Below, one piece after another: positions 20,792 to 32,026 of a stretch of 64,000 nucleotides of DNA. Position 1 is the first letter of the stretch; each line of letters starts with the position of its first letter. This DNA is from Apoderus coryli. Lineage: Eukaryota; Arthropoda; Insecta; Coleoptera; Attelabidae. The notes below the pieces were generated by a model. That model saw nothing but the letters and a program-made list of their open reading frames with translations, did no database searches and had not been told where the DNA came from. The position numbers and the translations under genes are program-made. The stretch is from positions 16,092,001 through 16,156,000 of the forward strand of contig OU452198.1 in the NCBI GenBank assembly GCA_911728435.2. The letters are read 5' to 3'.

Positions 20792-23060
20792 CTGTTGCCC
20801 TCGAGGCACGAATAGCTCTCCATATTTAAGTGTAAAAGTCATAATTTTATGACCTTTTTGTCATTTATCTAAATTTTTGTTTTGTTTTAGACATCAGCTA
20901 TTTTTTTTTTTTTTGTATCGGGTTTTGTGCCTTTTTCTTCTCTTTGGAGGCACTATTTATACGCAGATATTTTATATTTCAGATCTAGGCCAAATTCTTG
21001 TACGCAAAATAATTGATTTTTTTTTAGTTTTATTATAAAATTTATTTTGCCCCCTTTTCTACTATTTACGAACGCCTATGTAAACAAAATTGTTATGCTG
21101 CATGTTGTAGGTTATCCGTTGGTTTTTGAGTTATCACGGATACAATTTTTTCCTGTTAAGTGGTTTTTGAGTTATCACGGATACAAATTCTGACCTTTCT
21201 ATAGAATTTTCACGGACGCCTATGGAACATTAATTTTTGTCGTGTATTTTTAACACCAATTCAACTAGTTAAATATAAAATTTTTTACATTTTAATTTTT
21301 TTTCATTTTACCCCTTTTTTTACTATTTACGAACGCCTATGTAAATAAAAATTTTATGCTGCATTTTTTAGGTTATCTTATATGAAAGCTATATATAATT
21401 AGCCAATTTTTCTGGTAAATTTGGGAAACATTTTTTTTTCGTTTTTGACTCTTTTTTTAAGACTATTTTCGAACGCCTGTGTGAACTAATTCTTTTATGT
21501 AACATTTTTTAGGTTATATTCTATCACACCTATAAAAAATTATTCAATATTTCGGATAAGTTTAAGAACTATAACTTTTTTAAATTTTTGAACCCTCTTT
21601 TAAACCCCTTGCCTACGCTCAATGTTAATCACCACCTATAAATAGCCTGTAGTATTTTCGTACCAAATGTGGTTAAAATCCGTTAAGTGGTTTTTGAGTT
21701 ATCACGGATACAAATTTTTTCTGACCCTTTTATAGAATTTTCACGGACGCCTATGGAACATTAATTTTTGTCGTGTATTTTTAACACCAACTCAACTAGT
21801 TAAATATAAAAATTTTTACATTTTAATTTTTTTTTATTTTACTCCTTTTTCTACTATTTACGAACGCCTATGTAAATAAAAATTTTATGCTGCATTTTTT
21901 AGGTTATCTTATATCAAAGCTATATATAATTAGCCAATTTTTCTGGTATATTTGGGAAACATTTTTTTTTCGTTTTTGACCCTTTTTTAACACTATTTTC
22001 GAACGCCTGTGTGAACTAATTCTTTTATGTAACATTTTTTAGGTTATATTCTATCACAACTATAAAAAATTATTCAATATTTCGGATAAGTTTAAGAACT
22101 ATGATTTTTTAAATTTTTGAAACCTCTTTTAAACCCGTTGCCTACGCTCAATCTTAATGACCACCTATAATTATCCTGTAGTATTTTCGTACCAAATGTG
22201 GTTAAAATCCGTTAAGTGGTTTTTGAGTTATCACGGATACAAATTTTTTCTGACCCTTTTATAGAATTTTTACGGACGCCTATGGTACATTAATTTTTGT
22301 CGTGTATTTTTAACACCAATTCATCTAGTTAAATATAAAATTTTTTACATTTTAATTTTTTTTTATTTTACCCCTTTTTCTACTATTTACGAACGCCTAT
22401 GTGAATAAAAATTTTATGCTGCATTTTTTAGGTTATCTTATATCAAAGCTATATATAATTAGCCAATTTTTCTGGTATATTTGGGAAACGTTTTTTTTTT
22501 CGTTTTTGACCCTTTTTTTAAACTATTTTCGAACGCCTGTATGAACCAATTCTTTTATGGAATATTTTTTAGCTTATATTGTATCACAACTATGAAAAAT
22601 TATTCCATATTTCGAATAAGTTTAGGAAATATATATTTTTTATGTTTTGACCCCTTTTCCACTATTTACGAACGCCTATGAAAGTAAGTTATTCATGACA
22701 CATTTTATAGGTTATATTCTATCAAAACTATCAATAACTAGTTAATATTTCTGCTATTTTTAAGAAATACGTTTTTTTTTAATCTTTTTTACCCCATTTT
22801 ACACTATTTTCGAACGCCAATGTGGTCTAATATTTTATGTTCAATATTTTAGGTTATATTCAATTAAATGCGTAAAAAATTATGCAGTATTTCGGATAAG
22901 TTTAAGAACTATGAATTTTTTTAATTTTTGAACCCTCTTTTAAACCCTTTGCCTACGCTCAATGTTTCCCAAAATCTAATCAGCTCCTTGCCATGTCCAA
23001 TAGTATTTTTGTACCAAATTTGGTTAAAATCTGTTAAGCGGTTTTTGCGTTTTCGTGGAT

Positions 23061-23111
<51 letters not shown>

Positions 23112-23244
23112 TTTTTTTAAAACTACTTATTTATGTATAAAATGACCAAAAAGAAGTATTTCCGGTGAAATTAAAAAAAAATTTTTTTTCATGAAACTAA
23201 TAGTCTCCATATATACATATATTACATATATGATATGGAAAGCT
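20792..23244 (+). repeat. Tandem-repeat-bearing element, copy 2 (most complete)
   Basis: Opposite in orientation to copies 1 and 3. It begins CTGTTGCCCTCGAGGCACG at 20792, immediately after Myo18 exon 4, and ends GATATGGAAAGCT at 23244. The body repeats units of about 110-145 bp marked by CGAACGCCTATGT. Four such units form a higher-order period of about 520-537 bp: markers at 21214, 21751, 22271; at 21337, 21864, 22388; and at 21468, 21999, 22530. The block CCTTGCCTACGCTCAATGTT (spelled GTTGCC in one copy) recurs near 21609, 22139 and 22950. A GACA microsatellite sits near the 3' side. No protein. Confidence 0.85.
23061..23111. repeat. (ACAG)n microsatellite
   Basis: About 12 uninterrupted ACAG units inside the tandem-repeat-bearing element, just after TTTTCGTGGAT. 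The copy at 58779 has a shorter (GTCT)n at the matching place. Confidence 0.97.
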
Positions 23245-23390
23245 AAAAATTGTCGAATAAACCAGTATTAGTCCAACCTAAGTCTAGATAATATCACATT
23301 TTTTCTTCAACTGGATTCATCAAAAACTTATATTTCTAATTAATTTTGATCAATTCTATATTTTTATTGCTGCAGGCAGTAACATTGGTG

Positions 23391-24350
23391 TTAATAATTA
23401 ACTTTGGCTACGTTCGTAACAAAAATACATGGAGATATGTGGTAGAATTTATTACTACCGTAGCAAAAGTTAACATACCATTACTGTATTAGTAAATGGT
23501 CCATTGTAACCTTTGCTCTGTGTAGTACAACACTAAAGTACAGGGTTGGGTTGGGTTTAATACGATTGACCATTTAATCATACAGTTATTGTACGTAACT
23601 TTGGCTACCGTCGCGTCGTAAAAAAATACTTGGAGATATGTAGGAGAATTTGTTACGACCCTAGCAAAAGGTAACATACCATTACTGTATTAGTAAATGG
23701 TCCATTGTAACCTTTGCTCTGTGTAGTAACACCACTAAAGTACATGATTGGGTTGGGTTTAATACGATTGACCATTTAATCATATAGTTATTGTACGTTA
23801 ACTTTGGCTACCGTCGCGTCGTAACAAAAATGCTTGGAGATATGTAGGAGAATTTGTTACGACCGTAGCAAAAGTTAACATACCATTACTGTATGAGTAA
23901 ATGGTCCATTGTAACCTTTGCTCTGTGTAGTAACACCACTAAAGTACATGATTGGGTTGGGTTTAATACGATTGACCATTTAATCATATAGTTATTGTAC
24001 GTTAACTTTGGCTACCGTCGCGTCGTAACAAAAATGCTTGGAGATATGTAGGAGAATTTGTTACGACGGTAGCAAAAGTTAACATACCATTACTGTATGA
24101 GTAAATGGTCCATTGTAACCTTTGCTCTGTGTAGTAACACCACTAAAGTACATGATTGGGTTGGGTTTAATACGATTGACCATTTAATCATACAGTTATT
24201 GTACGTTAACTTTGGCTACCATCGCGTGGTAATAAAAATACTTGGAGATATGTAGTAGAATTTGTTACCACCGTAGCAAAAGTTAACGTACCATTACTGT
24301 ATTAGTAAATGGTCTATTGTAACCTTTGCTCTGTGTAGTAACACCACTAA
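23391..24350. repeat. 203-bp satellite, about 4.7 units
   Basis: Units start with TAACTTTGGCTAC near 23398, 23596, 23800, 24003 and 24207. They are highly alike. Each unit holds two dyads: GTTAACTTTGGCTACCGTCG mirrored about 60 bp later by CGACCGTAGCAAAAGTTAAC, and ATTACTGTATTAGTAAATGG mirrored by CCATTTAATCATACAGTTAT. The array ends abruptly at ACCACTAAAG before TGGTGGTGG. Confidence 0.92.
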
Positions 24351-24438
24351 AGTGGTGGTGGTATCTAATTAAATTAAGAATGTCAGCAATGTCAGTTGAT
24401 TGTTCCTGGAGTATTGCACTACAAACGTGCCTTTTATA

Positions 24439-24933
24439 CGAGGTGCTATAGAATGTTGTGAGACAATCTTAGGTTTTATATTTAAAAATATGAAAAAAGC
24501 TCATATATTTCATCATCATATAGATTTCTCTTTAAAAATTGCCTCTCGGATTAGAAATATAAATTGTTAATAAGCTGATTTCAGAATCGTAATTAAAAAT
24601 GGAATCTAGTTGACATTTTCAGTAAGTGTCTTGTCAAAATAACATAATTTGATGTATAGAAAAGCGTACATATGATCATCTTTGTGGGAGAAATAAGGAA
24701 AATATTTTAAGAGTGTTCGAACAAAATCCCAAAAGAGATATGACGCGTCTAGTAAAGGAATTGGGAAATACCAATCACATTAATGGTTACTGAATTAATA
24801 CTTCATGAACAATAGCTCTAACTTTATCATGAAAACGGAGCAATTCTGGATTCATGTTTATGAACTTTTTTCTTATTTTTAGACCTATAGAATCTACTCT
24901 TCAATTTTCCTCACACCATTCTGTAACACCCTG
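24439..24933. mobile_element. Short DD41D-type element, degenerate
   Basis: TA-flanked (24437-24438, 24934-24935), 495 bp. Termini CGAGGTGCTATAGAATGTTG and, inverted, CAGGGTGTTACAGAATGGTG. Inside, FEQNPKRDMTRLVKELG can be read on the plus strand near 24717, which looks like the helix-turn-helix start of a DD41D transposase. The rest of the gene is deleted. Confidence 0.7.
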
Positions 24934-25363
24934 TATATCTTCTAATAGCACATGCGCTGGAGAGCGGTGACAGGCTATTGGATCTGGCTCTCGGAATCAG
25001 TATTCCAGACATACTTGAGTTGCTGGAAATGAGACATTCGAACAATCATTCTGGAGCCTCATTTCGTAGGAGTTGAGCTGAGCTTTTCAAAAGACAAATT
25101 GAGTTCGTCTTGAATTAATAAGCAGAAGGAGTACTGAAAGCCAGTGAGGAAGGAAATCACAGAATATATCAGAAGGAAAATTAGGAGCTATTAAGGAAGG
25201 CAGATGATTTTGTGTTAAATTAGTAACCGTAGGAACAAAAAATCATAAGAAACGGGACGTAGTGATTCTCCAATAATTCTGCTTTTGCTAATGAACATTT
25301 GTTTAATTTCTAAATATTTTCTTCCGTATGATAATCATCACTTATTTAAATTGTATTTTTTAG

Positions 25364-25676
25364 GTTTTATTGCTGGAAAAGACTCGTATTGTGCGCAAAA
25401 TCGAGCAAGAAACCACATTCCATATAATGCATAGATTACTTTGTGGCGTAGAAGGTAATTTACGTAAAGAACTCTTCCTCGAAAATCTGTCAGGGAATGA
25501 AAATAATGCTTTTATGAGTTTACCCCAAAAGCATGAAGATAAGCAAAGAGCACAGGCTGAGTTTGTTAAAACTCTTCAAGCTTTAAGTATTTTGGGAATC
25601 AGTGAAATTGAAAGGAAGAGTATATTTTCAGTTTTGGTTGCTATTTTCCATTTGGGATGTGCTGGTGCAGTTAAAG
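25364..25676 (+). CDS. Myo18: Myo18 exon 5: upper 50K region
   Basis: Residues 530-633. The acceptor TTTTTTAG ends at 25363; the donor is the weaker GTTAGT at 25677, leaving phase 1. The protein begins VLLLEKTRIVRKIEQETTFH, which is the class XVIII equivalent of YLLEKSRV...ERNFH in other myosins, and includes LGISEIERKSIFSVLVAIFH and LGCAGAVK. The frame would hit a stop three codons past the donor, which supports splicing here. Confidence 0.94.
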
Positions 25677-28086
25677 GTTAGTGCTAATAGTTACAAAATA
25701 GTAGTAATAATAGATTAGTAAGTGAAATATCAACTAGAATCTATTGGTTCTGATTGGGTATTACTTTTTGTGAGATAATCTCGAAGCCATTCTACAGCTT
25801 TAGGAGTCGGTACTCTTGGAAAAATATAATTTTATTGGGACCTAAGATAAACTCTCACTGATTCGATAAGAATTTTGAACGAGGATAAGTAGGATTGGAT
25901 AATTTTCTGAATTCTTCATCTAAAAATTTTTAAATGTTATAAGTCGGAGGTGAAAGAGCGGATACACTTGGTCAAATGGATTTAACGGGATTATGGTAGA
26001 CAATATAATTTTGAAATCATTGAATTACATATTTGCAACGTTTGAAACCAGCCTAAGTTTTTTCTCCCACTAGCAGGAATATTTCAAACAAACTTGAGTC
26101 GACCTTTCAGACAAGGGGTCTTTGTTTTCTTTAGCTCATGATTGCCAAAAGCTGTGAGCGTCAAGCTTTGCACTTTTCTAGGATATTGCGGTCACGACAT
26201 TCATGATGCCTGTTATGAAATGATTGGTTTACCTGGCCTTTAACAAATTCTATTCACCCAATGTATGTGTAGAGCTTTGCTCCACCACAAATTGACAAGG
26301 CATCTCTCTTCTTCAATTCTCGTTGGTCTAGTAAACGGATACAAATCTAGCAGGACACAAATTAATGCACATCATCTTCATAGATTCCGTTATCTACAAG
26401 CGTTCCTGTCTCAAAATCAGGGGCACAGTTGACTTTTTAACGTACGCTACTAAACCACTGGCTCCTATTAGACTCTAGGTTTTGTAAACGATGTCGTAGT
26501 CCACCTCTATCTTATTTCTTCCGTTTCATTAGGTTGAGGAAATACATTTCATCCTCTGAACATACGTCAGCTTCTTCTAGAGTTTCATAACTTTCAATCC
26601 AAGCAGCTTTGAGGTGAATTTACATTAAATGAATAGGAAAACTATCCTCTTCTCTCCATTGTTACAATAGAACAGGTAATCTACATTGTTACGAAAAAAA
26701 TTCGGGAAGTGGTAAAAAATCGTTTGCGTTGGCTTTTCTTTGCCATTAAGTCTCCTGCCGCGTCAGCGGCAAAGTTTCACAGAAGATCATCTATTCTAAA
26801 TGCCAAATGCGATGCAACAGCCAGCTGTGCCCACGTTCCTGTACGGAGCTTCCTGTTCGGTCTTACACCCTTCAACTATAGACGCTTGAAGATCTCTAGC
26901 CATCTAATTTGCTAGTTATTGCCCTGCCAAAGGCTCCTGGCCTGGACAAGTCTAGTAGCAATTAAACCACCACTTTCAATACACACTACGTTGTGGCAGG
27001 GCAGGGAATTAGGGAGTATTGTTTACACCCAGATAGAATACTAATTCATAGCTCAGCCCAGGTGAATCCCGATATGCTATTGCACACTGGTTCGATTCAA
27101 GCTTTACGAGCGGCTTGTACTTCAAGTTGTAATTAAAGAAAGAACAAACAAAGAATATCAACTTTATTAATCTGTATTAAAATCAAATTAACTGACCTTA
27201 TATGATTGTAGATCTCTGCTTGTCACACATAATTTATCTAAAAGAAAACCACTGATTAAATGACCCTTCTGTTCACCAAAATATCTAAAGCTTTATTGAA
27301 ATAAAAACGCACGATTTGGGCTTTTCAAAACAACTAAATTTAATGAATAATTAATAAAGAAAATGTATAACAATCAAATAAATATGTATTAATAAAAAAA
27401 GAATAAAACATTAAAAGAAAATGAAAATCAAAAAGGGAAATCTTAGTCTATGAACTGTACAACTTAAAATAGGTAATATGAATAATTATATTAATTCCCG
27501 CACAAAAATTTTAATTACAATTGCTAACTGACAATCATAACAGACATTAGTTCGAGTATTCGAAATATCAATCAATTAGAAAATGAAATAAGCTTTAATC
27601 TTTATTAAAACTGATTTAGAAAACAAAAAGGCCTTCAATCTTTAGAGAAATCAAAAAGAATAAACAAAGAACTTACTGAATCTTTACGTTGATTAACTAT
27701 TAAGAAAACTTTAGAAAACTCACTGTTTCAGAGCGAAAATGAAATGGACTTTATCTTTATACTGATATACTTTTATCCAATTTGAAAATAATTCTTAAAC
27801 TGTGTAAAATCCAAAAACAATTTAAAATATTTAATTAACTTTATAAAACTGGTACATCTAAACCATTTAGAGGCTAGAACCAATCTAAACGTTTTGGAAA
27901 ACGAACACATTGCAAATAGCCCGTAATAGAGAAATACTATTCCTTTGAAGAAGGATAGAAAGAAAAAGCCAATAAGAAAGAGCATTGAAAATACATCCAT
28001 ATAAAATGCAACTACAGAGTGAGAGCAGTTTCGTTTTAGAAATAAAATATATTTTTATTTCGACTGTGATGATTGTTGATTTCTAA
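25677..28086. other. Intron 5, no recognisable gene
   Basis: About 2.4 kb. A relatively GC-rich patch at 26700-27000 is unlike its surroundings and is probably an old transposon piece; one frame reads LPKAPGLDK, faintly like a non-LTR reverse transcriptase, too little to call. The rest is very AT-rich. Confidence 0.45.
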
Positions 28087-29296
28087 AGCCCGGTTTAGCC
28101 AACGTTTTATGTATAACGCAGTGAATATAATTTTGTCACAGTTTTAGTGTATAATGCATAACAAAAACGAGCGTTTATCCAACATATAGTCATAAAAACA
28201 AGCATAACCAAAGTGCCGAGCCAATCAAAATCTGTATATTATGCGCATGCGGGATGCGGGCAATAATACACAACATGATTATTTTTATTTTTGTTCGGGC
28301 CATACCAAACAATAAACATTATTCTATGTTATCAAACATTTAAAACAATTTTGTAAATTTGTCCACAATTTTGCATCATACTTCATAGATTTCCTATGTT
28401 ATGTAACACAAAATGTAATATACATTCAGCAGTTTTATTTTTAAAAGTGTTGTGTACTTTCGATACCGATACCATTGTCTTTAAAGATAATGCCGATACC
28501 TAAGAGTATCGATACTTTTTAGACAAGTATCGGTAGAATCCATACTTGGCAAAAATTACGGGTATCGGAATCGATACTTTTTACTATTTTCACATCCCTA
28601 GTTCCTCTTCTTCAATTATATGGCCTGAACCTCAGAAAAGTAATGTTTATTTTTTTTTTTTTTGATGAAGAAACTAGGAGGGCACAGGAATGTATGTATG
28701 AAAACTGATGGTAAAAGGAATCGGAACGTCCAGGAAATAATCTACATTGAAGCTCTTTATCTTTTTTTATAGGTTACATTTTATATTGGTTTTTTAAGCT
28801 CGCCTGCGGACCTGCGCACATTACATTGTCATTTGTAGTAATTCATAATCCATAAAAGTTGAAATAATTGAACTTTCACAAAAAAGTCTTTTGTCACTAA
28901 AACTCGGCCGTAGTCGTCGACGTTCGGAAACGTCATTGCGGGAAATTCAAACTACGGCATAATTTTGTTGATAGCAGAGACATAATAATAATATTTTCAT
29001 AATTTTATATCATAAAGTTAATGAAATTTCAATTATCATATATCTAATATGCGATTATGTCAATAGTTTGAATTTTCTCGCAATAACATGTTTCCGAATG
29101 CCGACGCCTATAGCCCAGGCTGTCGCTATTCTTACTATAACATTGAAAGTTATGACAATTACAAATCATTACAACTTTTAAACTAAACGTTGTATAAACG
29201 ATATCATTTGCCATAATGTATTTTAACTAGTGGTGCTTGTGACTATAACTATACACTAATCATATTCTTATGCTTATTCGTTGGCTAAACCAGCCT
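28087..29296. mobile_element. Harbinger-like non-autonomous element, nested
   Basis: TAA flanks both ends (28084-28086, 29297-29299). Termini AGCCCGGTTTAGCCAACG and, inverted, AGGCTGGTTTAGCCAACG differ at two of 18 positions. The 3-bp TAA duplication suits PIF/Harbinger. Inside are an inverted pair with CGGAAAC and TTGAATTT/AAATTCAA (28918-28955, 29062-29106) and a segment with repeated ATCGATAC (28450-28601). No transposase. Confidence 0.6.
28450..28601. repeat. TATCGATAC-rich repeat end, hAT-like
   Basis: Several copies of GTATCGATAC or close variants, ending ACTATTTTCACATCCCTAG. Read inverted, CTAGGGATGTGAAAATAG resembles the start of some insect hAT-type termini. Only this end is seen. 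Classification uncertain. Confidence 0.4.
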
Positions 29297-29299
29297 TAA

Positions 29300-30388
29300 G
29301 ATATCTTATGTTGGAGTTCTTTCAGAAGATCAACAAGACACTACCGTTTGTAAAGTCAGAAACAATACGATTATATAATGACTCCTTAATCTCCAGAAAA
29401 GCTAACTGGATGAAACCCCATATTATAATGTTTTCTATGCCCTTTAATATATATTATTTGATATGGGAAACCGTGTTAACCCTCCAACTACCTATGTATA
29501 TACAAAAATAATCTGACATTTAACTTATATGAAGGTATTTCGATAATTTTGAAGAATGACCACCCCGTTACTAAAACATCTGGTTATCCTTTCCAATACG
29601 TGCATTTATATTTTCAAAAACCCATAAAACAAACATAATATTTTCGACTAAAACGACCCTTTTTAGGTACTAATTCTTTTATCACATTGGAAAAGGCACC
29701 AGAGATAATAAGTTTATTATTTACAGATGTTGCATAATATTTACAATATGATTGTAATATTCGTACAAGATAAAGAACTTAAAACTTTTATTTTTGTCAT
29801 TCGAAACTACCATAGAAAAAATAAACATAAAACCGTCCCATTTATACAAATTAAAGAAACCATGTGTACGTTAATGCCAGTGGCGTGGTGTTTTGTTACA
29901 ACGTCACTCTCTGAACAAGTAGTTGCTATAACGGTCACTACAGCACTGGCCGGTATGTTCTGTTAAATTCTGTCAATACCCTAGCTGACCAAATCTATCT
30001 GACCTTTCTTTCTATTATCCTTCTGATTGCGATATATTCTTGTGGTAATGGCTTGTAACACCGATAGTTGTTCCGAGAGTTGATGTAAAGTGAGGTACAA
30101 TCCTAGGTACTATCGATGTATAAAATTCGTCGGGTAGTAGCTAGTAGCGTCAAAAATCTTAGCGTCTATCTGCGCATGATAGGTGAGGGTAACTATCACG
30201 CATGGAAACACTAATCTCGTTAATTCATTGTTGCAATTCTATTAGCAAGACCCCTCTTTTTGTTGTTGTCCAGTATTGTTAATTTGTTGTTGATAGAGGA
30301 AACTTACGCCAGCAATAACAATTAAAGCGAAGCTCGTGTTGTTTTTTATTGAATTACATATTTGATAATAATCGCTCTCATTCTTTAG
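29300..30388. other. Intron 5, final part
   Basis: No recognisable coding or repeat structure. The intron ends in TTCTTTAGCAG, a tandem acceptor. Confidence 0.5.
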
Positions 30389-30662
30389 CAGGCACAAATA
30401 ATCGTTACCAATTTGCTCATCCACAAAATGCTCTTAAGGCAGCCACTTTACTTGGCACTACACTGGAAGAGTTGTCGCGTGTTACATTTGGATTGGCATC
30501 TGGTGGTATGGTAACTCCAAATACACCTAGAGCACCATTTAGAACACCTTCACCAACGGATAAAGGTTTGGATAGAGAAGCTGTGGGATTGGAGGCGGTG
30601 GAGGGCATGATTATTGGATTATACCATGAAGTTTTTAATTGTGTGGCTTCATTAATCAATCG
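30389..30662 (+). CDS. Myo18: Myo18 exon 6: motor core, class XVIII insert
   Basis: Residues 634-725. The exon starts after TTTAG (30387-30388) or, using the next AG, at 30392; both keep frame and differ by one Ala codon. The protein runs FAHPQNALKAATLLGTTLEE, then a Ser/Thr/Pro-rich insert TPRAPFRTPSPTDKG, then LEAVEGMIIGLYHEVFNCVA and SLINR. Such an insert before the E-x-x-GM-x-GLY motif is seen in class XVIII. Donor GTATGT at 30663, phase 2. Confidence 0.94.
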
Positions 30663-30717
30663 GTATGTAATACATTTCATCCTGTTTATTTCGATACTAA
30701 TAACTTGATGATTTTAG
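30663..30717 (+). other. 55-bp intron 6
   Basis: GTATGT to TTTTAG, 55 bp. It restores an Arg codon across the junction (CG, then A). All other introns listed range from about 500 bp to over 10 kb. Confidence 0.92.
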
Positions 30718-31119
30718 ATGTATTTCGGCTCCTACCCATACCGTTACATCAATCTTACTGATCGATACGCCAGGTTTCCAGAATCCTGCGACATGCGGAA
30801 GGCAAATAGGTGCATCATTCGAAGATCTCTGTCACAATTATCTACAAGAACGACTCCAATTGTTATTTCACAATACAAATCTAGTAGCACCGAAAGATCG
30901 TTATTTACAAGAAAGCATTGAGTTTGATTATGACGAGAATGAAAATGAAAACCTAATAAATCCGATACCTTTGGTAAATCTGTTGGATAAGACTGCTCAA
31001 AATAGTATGATTAGGACTTCACAGAATGATTTACATGAAGCAGATAGACGTGGACTTCTATGGTTACTGGATGAGGAGTCTGCATATCCGTCAGCTAGTG
31101 ATGATTCGTTTTTAGAAAG
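30718..31119 (+). CDS. Myo18: Myo18 exon 7: switch II
   Basis: Residues 725-859. It begins CISAPTHTVTSILLIDTPGF with switch II as DTPGFQNP, where active myosins have DIxGFE; the Glu is replaced by Gln, as in class XVIII. It continues GASFEDLCHNYLQERLQLLF (the relay helix, normally FE..CINY..E.LQ..F), then RYLQESIEFDYDENENENL and EADRRGLLWLLDEESAYPSA. Acceptor TTTTAG, donor GTAAAT at 31120, phase 2. No lesion. Confidence 0.96.
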
Positions 31120-31144
31120 GTAAATAAGAACAATAGTTTATTTG

Positions 31145-31237
31145 AATAAAAAGTTGTCTACTCCACAATACGTACTTCATATAATTAAATTATCAATAAA
31201 CCATTCATATTTCGAGATTGGTAAATCTCATCATCAG
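31145..31237 (-). repeat. Hammerhead-like 3' module, copy B
   Basis: Minus strand 31237 to 31210: CTGATGA, extra T, 6-bp stem GAGATT/AATCTC with loop TACC, then GAAA. Helix I-like pairing of ACCA before the core with TGGT after it. Further on, TTGTGGAGTAGACAACTTTT and TATTCAAATAAAC match the tail of the other module copies. Core after GAAA has decayed. Confidence 0.55.
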
Positions 31238-31835
31238 TGGTGATATCACAATTTCGAAAATCATTGGACAGTGAACATAATATATTCTTAATTGTCAATA
31301 TAAATTATCTAAGTCACACTGTGGAAAAAGGGGGAGAATTTTTAACTAAAACAAAACTAAAACTTGAAAAATTAATTGGTGTACGTTCGAAGGGAAAAAT
31401 ATTTATAATTTACTAAATTATAAATGAGCTTTACTGGAGAATACTGTAATGTACGTTTTAAACACTCGTTCTATCCTAATTTCGATACAATAAGATACGG
31501 GGACAACTAATTACCAAATTTGTTTAAAATGGCAACGTAATGGATAATTTCACAATTTTTTTTTGTCCGCTACTTTTTTACAAGCATGCCTGTTACTTTT
31601 TCATAGATCAGACTGTTTTCTTCATAGCTTAACAAACACTAAATATTATTAAAGTTGCTCTGAATATCGAACCACACTGAAGTTTAAACAATGTATTGTT
31701 TTGACCATAAAACTATAATTAATAACTATCTTGGATCTAGTCTAGCTGATCTCTTGTTGCAAATAGTTTAGGAATTTTAATGTGCCAATTAGACCCCACG
31801 TTGGGCGCCAAAACACTATGAGTCTTGAGGCTATA
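31238..31835. other. Intron 7; isolated primer-binding-site-like sequence
   Basis: AT-rich. At 31793-31810 the minus strand reads TGGCGCCCAACGTGGGGT, which looks like a gypsy-type retrotransposon primer-binding site. No LTR is identifiable next to it, so it is at most a scrap. Confidence 0.35.
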
Positions 31836-32026
31836 CACTGTGTCCAAGATAAGAATGGTATAGCTTTGGAATCTTGGAAACGGTAGGAGTTACAGTGTCG
31901 TTTAAATTAGAGAAAAGTTGTACAATTTGAACACTAAATAAATGGTGTTTTCAAAAGTAAACTAACTTTAGCGCTTTTCGAGAATTTTTGAAAAAACGCT
32001 TTTAGTTTTTGTTTATTTCTGACTTT

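Noticed and set aside
23391..24350. Regular direct repeats that might suggest a CRISPR array
   Set aside because: The whole 203-bp unit repeats, with no unique spacers, in a eukaryotic intron. It is a satellite.
26700..26990. GC-rich patch as a possible host exon
   Set aside because: Frames are short and unlike myosin, and there are no fitting splice sites in phase. Probably an old transposon piece.
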